A stretch of 45,586 bases of DNA from an uncultured Christensenella sp. (GCA_905193155.1 CAJJNQ010000020.1:1-45586), one strand, 5' to 3'; positions 33,605 to 42,936 are shown, counted from the stretch's first letter. The notes: generated by a model not told the origin, from the letters alone. Translations and numbers: made by a program.

Positions 33605-35011
33605 ATGAACACCCTTCGCCTATCGGATTATAAGGACAAACTCATTCACTTCATCGGCATCGGCGGAAGCTCCATGTCCGGCCTGGCGGAGCTTCTGACG
33701 GCGCTGGGCTATCAGGTGCGCGGCGACGACCGCAGCCAGAGCCATTCCACCGACAAGCTCATCCGCGAGGGCATTCCGGTCGTGATCGGCCATGACGCAA
33801 AAAACGTTCACGGCGCAGGCCTTGTGGTCTATACCGCCGCTATTGCGCCGGACAACGTTGAACGCATGGAATGTGAACGTCTGGGCATTCCGCAGATGGA
33901 GCGCGCAGAGCTGCTGGGGCAGATTTCCGAACACTATCCGCGTTCGGTTGCCATCTGCGGCACGCACGGCAAAACCACTTCAACCTCGATGCTGTCCACC
34001 GTGTTGCTGGATGCAGGGCGCGATCCCTCCATCCACATCGGCGGCGAGATCGACCTGATCGGCGGCAGCGTGCACGCAGGTTCGGGCGATACCTTCATCA
34101 CCGAGGCCTGTGAATTCAAGGCCAGTTTTTTAACGCTGCACCCAACGCTGGCGCTGGTGCTCAACATCGACGAGGATCATCTGGATTTCTATAAGGACAT
34201 TCACGAAATCGAGGACACCTTCGCCAAGTTCCTGGGGCAGATTGTGCCAGGCGGCATGGCGGTGCTCTGCGGCGATGATGCGCGCGCGCTTTCGATGAAG
34301 CAGCGCATCTCCGTGCGAAGCGTCACCTACGGGCTGGACAATCCCGATTGCGATTACACGGCAAAGGACATCACACACGACGATGCGATGTGCTTCTCCT
34401 TCACGCCCGTCGAGCACGGCATGGAGTTGCCGCGCGTGACGCTGCGCGTTCCCGGCCGTCACAATGCGCTCAACGCGCTGGGCGTAACCGCCGCGGCGCG
34501 GGAGCTGGGGCTGACCGGCGAGGAAATCGCCCGCGGGCTTGACGCCTTTGCGGGCGCACACCGCCGCTTCGAGCTGACTGCGACCATCGAAGGCGTCAAG
34601 CTCTACCACGATTACGGCCACAACCCGGCGGAATTTCACTCGGTCATTCCGCTGGCGGACGCCGTTGCGGGAGATCATCGGCTGTTTGTCGTCTGCCAGC
34701 CGCACACCTATTCCCGCACCAAGCTGCTCTTTGATCAATACATGACCTGCTTTACCGGCGCGGACGAGGTGCTCATCACAGACATCTACGCCGCGCGCGA
34801 AAAGGACCCCGGCGATATCCACGCCACGATGCTCGTGGACGCGCTGCAAAAGCACGGCGTGCCCGCCGTTTACACACCGGATTTTGATGCGTGCGAAAAC
34901 TATCTGCGCACGCACTGGCAGCCGGGCGACGTCATGATCTCGCTGGGCTGCGGCAACATCAACCTTCTCAACGAGCAGATTGCCCGACACGAGGCTGAAA
35001 AGACGAATTAA
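33605..35011 (+). CDS. murC: UDP-N-acetylmuramate--L-alanine ligase MurC
   Basis: 468 residues. Adds the first peptide residue to UDP-MurNAc. Rossmann-like N-terminus FIGIGGSSMSGLAELL, ATP loop GTHGKTT (119-125), central DEDHLDFY, RFELTATIEGVKLYHDYGHNP, and LGCGNINLLNEQIARHE at the C-terminus. The HFIGIGG and YGHNPAEF motifs identify MurC over other Mur ligases. ATG 33605 with GGGGAGG. Terminator at 35028. Confidence 0.96.
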   Translation: MNTLRLSDYKDKLIHFIGIGGSSMSGLAELLTALGYQVRGDDRSQSHSTDKLIREGIPVVIGHDAKNVHGAGLVVYTAAIAPDNVERMECERLGIPQMERAELLGQISEHYPRSVAICGTHGKTTSTSMLSTVLLDAGRDPSIHIGGEIDLIGGSVHAGSGDTFITEACEFKASFLTLHPTLALVLNIDEDHLDFYKDIHEIEDTFAKFLGQIVPGGMAVLCGDDARALSMKQRISVRSVTYGLDNPDCDYTAKDITHDDAMCFSFTPVEHGMELPRVTLRVPGRHNALNALGVTAAARELGLTGEEIARGLDAFAGAHRRFELTATIEGVKLYHDYGHNPAEFHSVIPLADAVAGDHRLFVVCQPHTYSRTKLLFDQYMTCFTGADEVLITDIYAAREKDPGDIHATMLVDALQKHGVPAVYTPDFDACENYLRTHWQPGDVMISLGCGNINLLNEQIARHEAEKTN

Positions 35012-35027
35012 TCTCCCGAAATTTGTC

Positions 35028-35062
35028 AAAAAGCAGAGGAAATAACTTCCTCTGCTTTTTTC
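35028..35062 (+). terminator. Intrinsic terminator after murC
   Basis: Perfect 14-bp stem AAAAAGCAGAGGAA / TTCCTCTGCTTTTT with a 4-nt loop, followed by further T. It lies between convergent murC and exonuclease III and may be bidirectional. Confidence 0.9.
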
Positions 35063-35104
35063 CGTTCTGCAGACGAGCAATGTTGCCCGACAACGCGCCG
35101 CTTT

Positions 35105-35857
35105 TTATTCGATGGTGACGCTGACGGGACAATGGTCACTGCCCATCACATCCGCATGGATCGCCGCATCGGTCACACGCGGAAAAAGACGGTTGCTCAC
35201 CAGGAAATAGTCGATGCGCCAGCCCGTGTTCCGGGAGCGCGCCTTGAACATATACGACCACCAGGAATACGCGCCGGTCTGGTCGGGATGCAGTGCGCGA
35301 AAGGTATCGGTAAAGCCTGCGTCGAGCAGCTGGGTAAACTTGCCGCGCTCCTCATCGGTGAAGCCCGCATTGCCCACGTTGGTCTTGGGGTTCTTCAAGT
35401 CAATCTCCTGATGCGCCACATTCATGTCGCCGCAGACCACAACGGGCTTTTTCGCATCCAGCCCGAGCAGATATTCACGGAACGCATCCTCCCACTCCAT
35501 GCGATAGGCAAGGCGCGTCAGCTCCCGCTGCGCATTGGGCGTATAGACGCAGACGAAATAAAAATCCGGATATTCCAGCGTGATGACGCGCCCCTCGGTA
35601 TCGTGCTGCGGAAGGTTCATGCCATACTGCACGGAAATCGGTTCCTGCCGGGCAAACACCGCCGTGCCGGAATAGCCCTTCTTTTCGGCGTAATTCCAAT
35701 AGGCATAATAGCCCTCCGGCGCAAAATCGATCTGCCCCCGCTGGAGTTTGGTCTCCTGCAGGCAGAAGATGTCCGCATCAAAGTTGTCGAAAATCTCCCG
35801 AAAGCCCTTTTCCACGCAGGCGCGCAGACCGTTTACGTTCCAGGACACAAATTTCAT
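35105..35857 (-). CDS. xth: Exodeoxyribonuclease III
   Basis: 250 residues of the EEP nuclease fold. AP endonuclease/3'-exonuclease of base excision repair. Motifs: SWNVNGLRAC, CLQETKL (catalytic Glu), GYSGTAVF, YTPNAQ, CGDMNVAHQEIDLKNP, RIDYFLVS, and GSDHCPVSV at the C-terminus with the His. ATG 35857 with GGAGG. Own promoter at 35889-35918, divergent from tadA. Confidence 0.96.
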   Translation of the reverse strand: MKFVSWNVNGLRACVEKGFREIFDNFDADIFCLQETKLQRGQIDFAPEGYYAYWNYAEKKGYSGTAVFARQEPISVQYGMNLPQHDTEGRVITLEYPDFYFVCVYTPNAQRELTRLAYRMEWEDAFREYLLGLDAKKPVVVCGDMNVAHQEIDLKNPKTNVGNAGFTDEERGKFTQLLDAGFTDTFRALHPDQTGAYSWWSYMFKARSRNTGWRIDYFLVSNRLFPRVTDAAIHADVMGSDHCPVSVTIE

Positions 35858-35888
35858 AAAGGTTCCTCCATCGGCATTTCTTTCTATC

Positions 35889-35918
35889 GTTATACCACAT
35901 CCGCCTCCCGCTTTTCAA
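35889..35918 (-). promoter_or_regulatory. Promoter of xth
   Basis: Minus strand: TTGAAA (35913-35918), 18-nt spacer, TATAAC (35889-35894). Confidence 0.6.
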
Positions 35919-35926
35919 CCGCCGCT

Positions 35927-35954
35927 TTTCCACTTCGGCCGGAGATGTTATAAT
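35927..35954 (+). promoter_or_regulatory. Promoter of tadA
   Basis: TTTCCA (35927-35932), 16-nt spacer, perfect TATAAT (35949-35954), 33 nt upstream of the start. Confidence 0.6.
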
Positions 35955-35986
35955 GAAAGCAGCCACAGGAAGGGAGCGGACAGGTC

Positions 35987-36445
35987 ATGCCGACTTTACA
36001 GGAACACGAGCGTTTTATGCGCATTGCGCTGGATCTCGCGCAGGAAGCAGCACAGGCGGGTGAAATCCCCGTGGGTGCGCTGGTGGTGCGGAACGGGGAG
36101 ATTCTTTCGCAGGCGCGCAATGAGCGCGAGGAACGCAGCGATATCTCCGCCCATGCAGAAATCCTGGCATTGCGCCGCGCCGGAGAAAAGCTGGGGCACT
36201 GGGCGCTGCCCGGCTGCACACTCTACGTCACGCTGGAGCCCTGCCCGATGTGCGCCGGAGCCATTGTGCAGGCGCGGCCCTCGCTGGTGGTCTACGGTGC
36301 GTTCGACGAGCAGATGGGCGCCATGGGCAGCGTATACGCCCTGCATCAGGATGCGCGGATTCGCGGCAGCGTACCCGCACAGGGCGGCGTACTGCGGCAG
36401 GAATGCGAAGCGCTGCTGCGGGAGTTTTTCATTTCCCACCGATAA
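35987..36445 (+). CDS. tadA: tRNA-specific adenosine deaminase TadA
   Basis: 152 residues. Deaminates A34 of tRNA-Arg(ACG) to inosine. Zinc/cytidine deaminase fold with HAE (His56-Ala-Glu58) and PCPMC (Cys86, Cys89), which bind zinc; the Glu is the proton shuttle. N-terminal helices (FMRIALDLAQEAA) and GEIPVGALVV match TadA. ATG at 35987 with AAGGGAG. Monocistronic, with a terminator at 36464. Confidence 0.94.
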   Translation: MPTLQEHERFMRIALDLAQEAAQAGEIPVGALVVRNGEILSQARNEREERSDISAHAEILALRRAGEKLGHWALPGCTLYVTLEPCPMCAGAIVQARPSLVVYGAFDEQMGAMGSVYALHQDARIRGSVPAQGGVLRQECEALLREFFISHR

Positions 36446-36463
36446 TCCCTTGGTTTCTTCGGG

Positions 36464-36496
36464 AGCCGGTTTCCGCAAGCGGAAACCGGCTTCTTT
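36464..36496 (+). terminator. Intrinsic terminator after tadA
   Basis: Perfect 13-bp stem AGCCGGTTTCCGC / GCGGAAACCGGCT with a 2-nt AA apex (loop opens to about 4 nt), followed by TCTTTCC. Confidence 0.85.
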
Positions 36497-36519
36497 CCAC
36501 TTCTTTACACTTTCGCCTA

Positions 36520-36548
36520 TTGACAAATTAGTTTTCGGCGATTATAAT
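36520..36548 (+). promoter_or_regulatory. Consensus sigma-A promoter of cysK
   Basis: Perfect TTGACA (36520-36525), 17-nt spacer and perfect TATAAT (36543-36548). Such strength usually means strong regulation; a palindrome follows at 36558. Confidence 0.92.
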
Positions 36549-36557
36549 CCCTACATA

Positions 36558-36566
36558 CCTATTAGG
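36558..36566 (+). promoter_or_regulatory. CCTATTAGG palindrome at the cysK start point
   Basis: CCTATTAGG (36558-36566) lies at about +3 to +12 relative to the predicted start, within the A/T-rich context ATACCTATTAGGAA, as expected for an Rrf2-type (CymR/IscR) repressor site for sulfur genes. The match is by eye. Confidence 0.45.
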
Positions 36567-36583
36567 AAGGTTGGTAATTGGAG

Positions 36584-37516
36584 ATGAGCCGCATTTATAC
36601 TTCTGCCGACCAGCTGATCGGCCATACCCCCCTGTTGGAACTCACCCACATCGAAAAGGAACTCGACCTCAAGGCAAAGATTCTTGCCAAGCTGGAATAT
36701 TTCAATCCCGCAGGATCGGTCAAGGACCGTATCGCCAAGGCGATGATCGATGCGGCGGAACGCAGCGGCGCGCTGAAGCCCGGCTCCGTCATCATTGAGC
36801 CGACCTCCGGCAACACCGGCATCGGTCTTGCCTCGGTTGCGGCAGCGCGCGGCTATCGGATCATCATCGTCATGCCGGAAACCATGTCCGTCGAGCGCCG
36901 CCAGCTGATGAAGGCCTACGGCGCAGAGCTGGTGCTCACCGAAGGCGCGAAGGGCATGAAAGGCGCTATCGCCAAGGCAGAAGAGCTTTCTCATGAAATC
37001 CCGAACAGTTTTGTGCCCGGCCAGTTCGTCAACCCGGCCAATCCCACCGCGCATCGCGAGACTACCGGCCCCGAAATCTGGGAGGATACCGACGGTAAGG
37101 TAGATTACTTTGTCGCGGGCGTGGGTACCGGCGGCACCATCACCGGCGTGGGCGAATACCTGAAATCGCAGAACGCTGCGGTGAAGGTCGTCGCGGTTGA
37201 GCCCGCCACCTCCCCCGTGCTTTCCAAGGGCACGTCGGGCGCACATAAGATTCAGGGCATCGGCGCAGGCTTTGTGCCGGATGTGCTCAACACCAAGGTC
37301 TATGACGAGATCGTTCCCGTGGCCAACGAGGACGCCTTTGCCACCGGCAAGCTGATCGGCCACAAGGAAGGCGTGCTGGTGGGCATTTCCTCCGGCGCAG
37401 CGGTCTGGGCAGCCATCGAGCTGGCCAAGCGTCCCGAAAACGAGGGCAAGACCATCGTCGTGCTGCTGCCCGATACCGGCGACCGCTACCTCTCGACTCC
37501 CCTGTTTGCGGATTAA
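36584..37516 (+). CDS. cysK: Cysteine synthase A (O-acetylserine sulfhydrylase)
   Basis: 310 residues. PLP enzyme that makes cysteine from O-acetylserine and sulfide. Catalytic Lys47 in NPAGSVKDR, substrate loop TSGNTGIGL, and phosphate-binding GVGTGGTITG. Other conserved runs are GVLVGISSGAAVWAA and VVLLPDTGDRYLST. The ATG at 36584 aligns with the usual MSRIYTSADQLIG start; a TTG at 36578 has better spacing (7 nt) to AGGAAGG at 36564-36570, so the start is uncertain by two codons. Monocistronic with a strong promoter. Confidence 0.95.
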   Translation: MSRIYTSADQLIGHTPLLELTHIEKELDLKAKILAKLEYFNPAGSVKDRIAKAMIDAAERSGALKPGSVIIEPTSGNTGIGLASVAAARGYRIIIVMPETMSVERRQLMKAYGAELVLTEGAKGMKGAIAKAEELSHEIPNSFVPGQFVNPANPTAHRETTGPEIWEDTDGKVDYFVAGVGTGGTITGVGEYLKSQNAAVKVVAVEPATSPVLSKGTSGAHKIQGIGAGFVPDVLNTKVYDEIVPVANEDAFATGKLIGHKEGVLVGISSGAAVWAAIELAKRPENEGKTIVVLLPDTGDRYLSTPLFAD

Positions 37517-37530
37517 TCTTACAAAAATAC

Positions 37531-37562
37531 AAAAAAGCGACGGCAGTTTCGTCGCTTTTTTG
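37531..37562 (+). terminator. Intrinsic terminator after cysK
   Basis: Perfect 12-bp stem AAAAAAGCGACG / TCGTCGCTTTTTT-type with a loop of about 6 nt. Confidence 0.92.
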
Positions 37563-37628
37563 ATAAATCGAAAAAAACGTCAGGGCAAACAGCGCAGCCG
37601 GAAATAAAGTTCTTTACCCGTATAGCGG

Positions 37629-37657
37629 AAAACCACCGGCAAAGCCGGTGGTTTTTT
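37629..37657. terminator. Terminator between convergent cysK and the glycosyltransferase gene
   Basis: Perfect 10-bp stem AACCACCGGC / GCCGGTGGTT with AAA loop. TTTTTT follows on the plus strand and TTTTCC on the minus strand, so it can serve the minus-strand gene that ends at 37663. Confidence 0.8.
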
Positions 37658-37662
37658 ATGCC

Positions 37663-38772
37663 TTATTTCTGATAGCTCTCGATCAATTCCTGTAAATCGT
37701 CTGTGGCGTTGGGTTTGCCGAAGGCTTCCTGCGCGCTGCGCATTAGATGCAGGCGTTTTTCGCTGCTGAGCAGCTGCCACACAGCCACATCTACGGGCAG
37801 GTGCTTGTTGGTACGCATCGCCATGCCGTGATTGGTCAGGAAGTCCATGTTGCGGTCCTCCTGGCCGGGAATGGGGTCGATCAGCACCATCGGCAGGCAC
37901 TTGGCAATCGCTTCGGAAACCGTAAGGCCGCCGGGCTTGGTCACGATCATGTCCGACGCGCTCATCAGCTGATCGACGATGGTGGAGAAGCCCAGCACCG
38001 TCAGCCGCTTGACGGTCAGCAGCGCATCGAGCTTGTTTTTGAGCTTTTCATTTGAACCACAGACCACCACCATCTGGAAATCGAGCGGCAGCTTATCCAG
38101 CCGTCCAATGGTCGTCAGCACGTCGCCGTGACCCATGCTGCCGCCCATGATCAGCACCGTCGGCATATCCGGAATGCCCACCATGGCGCGGGCTTCAGCC
38201 TTGTCGATGACCTTGTTGAACTTCGGGTTGATCGGGATGCCGATGGGTCGAATGATCCTCTCCGGCATGCCGCTGCACACGAAGGAATAGGTCAACTGTT
38301 CCGAAGGCGTGACGAGCGCGTCGAGATTGGTGCCCTTCCAGTACGGATGCAGCATATAGTCCGTCACGATGCCGATGCGCGGCGCATTGCTCACGCCCAG
38401 CTCATAGACGGAGGACGAGATCAGCGCGGCGCAGGAATGCGAGCTGACCACCACGTCGGGCTTGAAGCTTTCATAGACGTCAAACAGCTCCTTGCTGAGC
38501 TGATTGGACAGTTTCTGGTTCATCTTGACCGTAAAATTGCCATTCTGCTCCGCCTTTTCCATCGTTTCAAAGGCTTTGCCGTAAACCTTTGGGATATGGG
38601 CCACGCTCATGCGATACCCTTTATCCACCACTTCGCCGAAAATCGGCTCAATATAGTCAAAGGTGTCCAGCAGCTTGCATTCATGGCCGCGATCCGTCAT
38701 TCTCTGCATGATGCCTTTGGCGGTCTGATTATGTCCCTGGCCTGCCGTCACGGACAAAAACAAAATGCGCAT
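37663..38772 (-). CDS. UDP-glucosyl/galactosyl-diacylglycerol synthase-like glycosyltransferase (GT28, MGDG synthase type)
   Basis: 369 residues of the MurG/MGDG-synthase superfamily. N-terminal LFLSVTAGQGHNQTAKGIMQRM (conserved G-GH-A), VVVSSHSCAA, IGIVTDYMLHPYWKG with the acceptor domain, and C-terminal nucleotide-sugar motif KPGGLTVSEAIAKCLPMVLIDPIPGQEDRN. Relatives are UgtP/YpfP and plant Mgd enzymes, which glucosylate or galactosylate diacylglycerol at the inner membrane surface. The exact sugar and acceptor cannot be told. ATG 38772. 29 nt after folC and probably in one transcript with it. Confidence 0.9.
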   Translation of the reverse strand: MRILFLSVTAGQGHNQTAKGIMQRMTDRGHECKLLDTFDYIEPIFGEVVDKGYRMSVAHIPKVYGKAFETMEKAEQNGNFTVKMNQKLSNQLSKELFDVYESFKPDVVVSSHSCAALISSSVYELGVSNAPRIGIVTDYMLHPYWKGTNLDALVTPSEQLTYSFVCSGMPERIIRPIGIPINPKFNKVIDKAEARAMVGIPDMPTVLIMGGSMGHGDVLTTIGRLDKLPLDFQMVVVCGSNEKLKNKLDALLTVKRLTVLGFSTIVDQLMSASDMIVTKPGGLTVSEAIAKCLPMVLIDPIPGQEDRNMDFLTNHGMAMRTNKHLPVDVAVWQLLSSEKRLHLMRSAQEAFGKPNATDDLQELIESYQK

Positions 38773-38801
38773 GTGCCCGATTGCACCTCCTCAATAGATT
38801 T

Positions 38802-40085
38802 TTATTCTGCGATCAATAATCTGCGGATTTCCCCTGCGAGATACAGCGATCCGCAAATCAGCACGACGCCCTGCTCTCCCGCGCTTTTCTGCGCGGCAGA
38901 TAGCGCCTGCTCGGTTTCTTCCCACTCAAAGACGGGTTTTTCCGTGCGCTCACAGTAGAGCGCAGCCAGTTCATTTGCCGGCATCGCACGCGGAATATGT
39001 TCCGGTGCGACACAATGAATCTCATCGGCCAGCGGAGCAATCCGATCGGCGTAGGATCGTACATCCTTGTCCGCCATCATGCCCGTCAGCAATACAATGC
39101 GTCGGTCTTTCAAAAAGTGCTGAACATAGTCGCACACGGTCTGCGCGCCCTGTGGATTATGCGCTCCATCAATCAGCACGTTGCTCAGCCATTCCAGCCG
39201 CCCCGGCCACTGCGCCTGCTCAAGCCCCTTTTGAATAGCCGATGCGGGCAGACAGTGCCCATCCAGCAGTGCGGAGAGCACGCCCAGCGCTGTCATGGCG
39301 TTGTCCACCTGATGCGCACCGCACAGGGAGATTTCGTACTCTCTGGCGCGCAAATGCGGCAATGCCGCGGTAAAGGCCGCGCCACGTTCCAACAGTTGCA
39401 CGTTCTGCGGCGGAAAGTCCGCACAATCCAGCAGCGGCGCGTGCTTTTCTTCACAGATGCGGTGGATCACCTCGCGAACGCTTTCACCCTGGCTTTGCAG
39501 CACGACGGGCACGCCATCTTTGATGATGCCGCCCTTTTCCGCCGCGATTTTTTCGACCGTATCGCCGAGCACGCGGGTGTGATCCAGACCGATGCGCGTG
39601 ATGGCGCAAACCGTCGGCTCCAATATATTGGTGGGATCCAACCGTCCGCCAAGCCCGACCTCGATCACAGCCCAATCCACCTTTTGCTCCGCAAACCAGG
39701 TGAACATCAGCGCCGTGCCGATTTCAAACACCGTAGGAAAGCCTTCCCCGGTTTCTTCCATCTGCATCACCTGTTCCGCAATCCGCGTCGTCAGGCGCGC
39801 CAGAACATCATCTGCAATGGGCTGGCCATCAATGCGCATCCGCTCATTGTAGCGCATGAGGTAGGGCGATGTATACAGGCCGACTTTTGCGCCGGTCTGC
39901 CGCAGCACGCTGTCAATCAGCGCACAGGTGGACCCCTTGCCGTTTGTCCCCGCCACATGGATGCACCGCAATTGTTTTTGCGGATCGCCCAGGCGGCGCA
40001 TCAGGCGCCTCATGTTCTCCAATCCAACCTTAACGCCCTTGCCCGCCTTGCCGTGGATAAAGGCAATCGATTCCTCGTAATTCAC
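38802..40085 (-). CDS. folC: Bifunctional folylpolyglutamate/dihydrofolate synthase FolC
   Basis: 427 residues. Mur-ligase-like ATPase that adds glutamate to folates. N-terminal AGKGVKVGLENMRRLMRRLG, ATP loop HVAGTNGKGSTCALI, LYTSPYLMRYNERMRIDG, EVGLGGRLDPTN, GLDHTRVLGDT, and C-terminal LIDGAHNPQGAQ. The start is GTG at 40085 with GGAGG 11 nt upstream. 160 nt downstream of valS, beyond its terminator. Confidence 0.95.
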   Translation of the reverse strand: MNYEESIAFIHGKAGKGVKVGLENMRRLMRRLGDPQKQLRCIHVAGTNGKGSTCALIDSVLRQTGAKVGLYTSPYLMRYNERMRIDGQPIADDVLARLTTRIAEQVMQMEETGEGFPTVFEIGTALMFTWFAEQKVDWAVIEVGLGGRLDPTNILEPTVCAITRIGLDHTRVLGDTVEKIAAEKGGIIKDGVPVVLQSQGESVREVIHRICEEKHAPLLDCADFPPQNVQLLERGAAFTAALPHLRAREYEISLCGAHQVDNAMTALGVLSALLDGHCLPASAIQKGLEQAQWPGRLEWLSNVLIDGAHNPQGAQTVCDYVQHFLKDRRIVLLTGMMADKDVRSYADRIAPLADEIHCVAPEHIPRAMPANELAALYCERTEKPVFEWEETEQALSAAQKSAGEQGVVLICGSLYLAGEIRRLLIAE

Positions 40086-40199
40086 GCCGTATCCTGCCTC
40101 CGAAAAGGAACTTTCTATCTATTAGTTTACCCCATTCCCACCCCTTCGGTCAACTGCAAAAAGGGTTGGAGCTGTCGCTTTCTCCCAACTATACAAACG

Positions 40200-40230
40200 A
40201 AAAAGGCGGATGCTTTGATCCGCCTTTTCA
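40200..40230 (-). terminator. Intrinsic terminator after valS
   Basis: Minus-strand stem AAAAGGCGGATC / ATCCGCCTTTT with a short loop, followed by TTCGTTTG. 16 nt beyond the valS stop. Confidence 0.9.
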
Positions 40231-40245
40231 TCAAGTCTGAAAAAA

Positions 40246-42891
40246 TCAGAGATTCTTCATGTCCTCCAGACGCTTATGCAGCGCCTCGAGCATGGTCTTG
40301 TTGGTGGTGAGCTTGTCGCGCTCGGCCTGCACCACGTTGGCGGGCGCTTTGCCGACAAAGCCGGGGTTGTTCAGCTTCCCCTCGGCGCGCTTGATCTCGT
40401 TTTCCATGTTCGCGATTTCCTTATTCAGGCGCGCAATTTCCTTTTCCACATCGACCAGCTCGCCGGTGGGCAGGAATGCTTCACCGCAGGGGCAGACCGC
40501 CGAAACCACGTTGCGCGGCAGCTCCTCGCGCGCAACCACCTGCACGCCCTCGGCAGAGGCCAGGCGCTGGAAGAAGCTCTCGTTCTCGGTAAAGATGCTG
40601 CCGTCAATGCCTTCCGCGGGAACGATGTAGATGTGCGCCTTTCTGGACGGGGGCACGTTCATGCCCGCGCGCAGGTTGCGCACCGCGCTGACCACATCCA
40701 TGATGTGCTGCATGGCCGCAGCTTCCTGCGGGAAATTCTCGCCGACCTTCGGCCAGGAGGACACCATGATGGAACCGGAGGTAAAGGGCAGATAGGAGTA
40801 GATCTCCTCTGTCAGGAAGGGCATGAAGGGGTGCAGCAGCTTGAGCGTGCTGACCAGCACATATTTCAGCGTCGCACGAGTCGCGGAAGCCGCGTTTTCG
40901 TCGTCGCCGTAAAGCGGCGCCTTGGCCAGTTCCAGATACCAGTCGCACAGTTCGCTCCAAATGAAGTCATAGAGCTTCTGCGCCGCCATGGCAAGGTCGA
41001 ACTGCTCCAGATGCATCGTCACCGTCTCGATCGCGTCGTTGAGGCGGGTGAGAATCCACTTGTCGGCAATGCCCTTGGGCAGCGTGTCGTCCGCGGGGCC
41101 GTCCAGGTTCATCAGCGCAAAGCGGGAAGCGTTCCACACCTTGTTGGCAAAATTGCGTGCCGCCGTAACCTTTTCGTCCGAGAAGCGCACGTCGTTGCCG
41201 GGCGCGACGGACTGAATCAGCGAGAAACGCAGCGCATCCGCGCCGTACTTATCAATCATTTCAATAGGATCGATGCCGTTGCCCAGAGACTTGGACATCT
41301 TGCGGCCCTGTGCATCGCGCACCAGGCCATGGATCAGCACATACTTAAACGGCGTCTCACCCATGTGCTTGCATCCGGAGAAGATCATGCGGGCAACCCA
41401 GAAGAAAATGATGTCATAGCCGGTGACCAGCAGCGTGTTGGGATAGAAACGCTTCAAATCCTCGGTCTTTTCCGGCCAGCCAAGCGTGGAGAAGGGCCAC
41501 AGTGCAGAGGAAAACCAGGTATCGAGCACGTCCTCATCCTGCACCATCGGCGCGCCGCACTCGGGGCACTTTTCCGGTGCTTTCTTGGCCACGACCATGT
41601 GGTTGCACTGTTTGTTGGTGCAATAGTAGGCGGGAATGCGGTGGCCCCACCAGAGCTGGCGGCTGATGCACCAATCGCGGATGTTTTCCATCCAGTTAAA
41701 ATAGGTCTTGTCAAAGCGTTCCGGCACAAACTGGGTCTTGCCCGAACGCACCGCCTCGATGGCGGGCTCGGCCAGGGGCTTCATGCGCACGAACCACTGC
41801 GTGGAAACCAAGGGCTCCACGGTGTGGTGGCAGCGGTAGCAGGTGCCGACGTTATGGGTATAGGGCTCGATCTTGACCAGCAGGCCGAGCTCCTTCAGAT
41901 CCTCCACAATGGCCTTGCGGCACTCCATGGCGGTCATGCCGGCATACTTGCCGCACACTTCGTTCATGGTGCCGTCGTCGTTCATCACGCGCTCCACGGC
42001 CAGGTTGTGGCGCATGGCAACCTCAAAGTCGTTCGGGTCGTGGGCGGGGGTCATCTTAACTGCGCCGGTACCGAATTCCTTTTCGACGTATTCATCGCCC
42101 ACCACGGGGATGGGGCGGTTGCGGATGGGCAGCATGACGTTCTTGCCCACCAGGTGCGCATAGCGCTCGTCCTCAGGGTTGACGGCCACGCCGGTATCGC
42201 CCAGCATGGTTTCGGGACGGGTGGTGGCAACGATCACGCCCTCGCCGCCGTCCTCGGCGGGATAGCGGATGTACCACAGGTTGGACGCCTGCTCCTCAAA
42301 TTCGACTTCCGCGTCGGAAAGCGCGGTCTTGCACTGCGGGCACCAGTTGATGATGCGGTTGCCGCGGTAGATCAGGCCCTCGTTATAAAGCTTGACGAAC
42401 ACCTCCAGTACCGCGTCGGAGCAGCCCTTGTCCATGGTGAATCGCTCACGGCTCCAATCGCAGGAAGATCCCAGGCGGCGCAGCTGACGCTCGATGCGTC
42501 CGCCGTATTCCGCCTTCCACTCCCAGGCACGCTTGAGGAAGCCCTCGCGGCCCAGATCCTGTTTAGTCAGACCTTCCTTGGCCATAGCCTGGATGATCTT
42601 GACCTCGGTGGCGATGGACGCATGATCCGTGCCGGGCAGCCAAAGGGTATCATCCCCCAGCATGCGGTGGTAGCGCACGAGGATATCGGGCATGGTGTTA
42701 TCCATAGCGTGACCCATGTGCAGCTGGCCGGTGATGTTGGGCGGGGGCATCACGATGCAGAAGGGCTTGGAGCCTTCCGGCTTGTGTTCGGCAGGCTTGA
42801 AGAGTCCTTCGCTCTCCCATTTTTCATACAGACGGCTTTCCACCGACTGCGGGTCATAGGTCTTGGGCATATCGAGTTTCTGTTCCGACAT
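40246..42891 (-). CDS. valS: Valine--tRNA ligase
   Basis: 881 residues, class I synthetase. HMGH at 58-61 (PPPNITGQLHMGHA), editing (CP1) domain with ATTRPETMLGDTGVAVNP, MTPAHDPNDFEVAMRHNL, zinc-type cysteines (CTNKQC, CPECGAP), KMSKS at 531-535, and the C-terminal coiled coil (LNKEIANMENEIKRAEGKLNN) that binds tRNA-Val. ATG at 42891 with GGAGG. Stop 16 nt before a terminator. It is the last gene of a transcript that starts with a valine T-box and includes two unrelated genes. Confidence 0.97.
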   Translation of the reverse strand: MSEQKLDMPKTYDPQSVESRLYEKWESEGLFKPAEHKPEGSKPFCIVMPPPNITGQLHMGHAMDNTMPDILVRYHRMLGDDTLWLPGTDHASIATEVKIIQAMAKEGLTKQDLGREGFLKRAWEWKAEYGGRIERQLRRLGSSCDWSRERFTMDKGCSDAVLEVFVKLYNEGLIYRGNRIINWCPQCKTALSDAEVEFEEQASNLWYIRYPAEDGGEGVIVATTRPETMLGDTGVAVNPEDERYAHLVGKNVMLPIRNRPIPVVGDEYVEKEFGTGAVKMTPAHDPNDFEVAMRHNLAVERVMNDDGTMNEVCGKYAGMTAMECRKAIVEDLKELGLLVKIEPYTHNVGTCYRCHHTVEPLVSTQWFVRMKPLAEPAIEAVRSGKTQFVPERFDKTYFNWMENIRDWCISRQLWWGHRIPAYYCTNKQCNHMVVAKKAPEKCPECGAPMVQDEDVLDTWFSSALWPFSTLGWPEKTEDLKRFYPNTLLVTGYDIIFFWVARMIFSGCKHMGETPFKYVLIHGLVRDAQGRKMSKSLGNGIDPIEMIDKYGADALRFSLIQSVAPGNDVRFSDEKVTAARNFANKVWNASRFALMNLDGPADDTLPKGIADKWILTRLNDAIETVTMHLEQFDLAMAAQKLYDFIWSELCDWYLELAKAPLYGDDENAASATRATLKYVLVSTLKLLHPFMPFLTEEIYSYLPFTSGSIMVSSWPKVGENFPQEAAAMQHIMDVVSAVRNLRAGMNVPPSRKAHIYIVPAEGIDGSIFTENESFFQRLASAEGVQVVAREELPRNVVSAVCPCGEAFLPTGELVDVEKEIARLNKEIANMENEIKRAEGKLNNPGFVGKAPANVVQAERDKLTTNKTMLEALHKRLEDMKNL

Positions 42892-42936
42892 TTTAATTCC
42901 TCCAGCGTATCGTTATCCTGAAAAAGATTGTTGATA

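Noticed and set aside
40276..42921. Long antisense open frame over valS (881 codons)
   Set aside because: Shadow of valS; no start context and His/Gly/Val-rich composition typical of GC-rich antisense reading.
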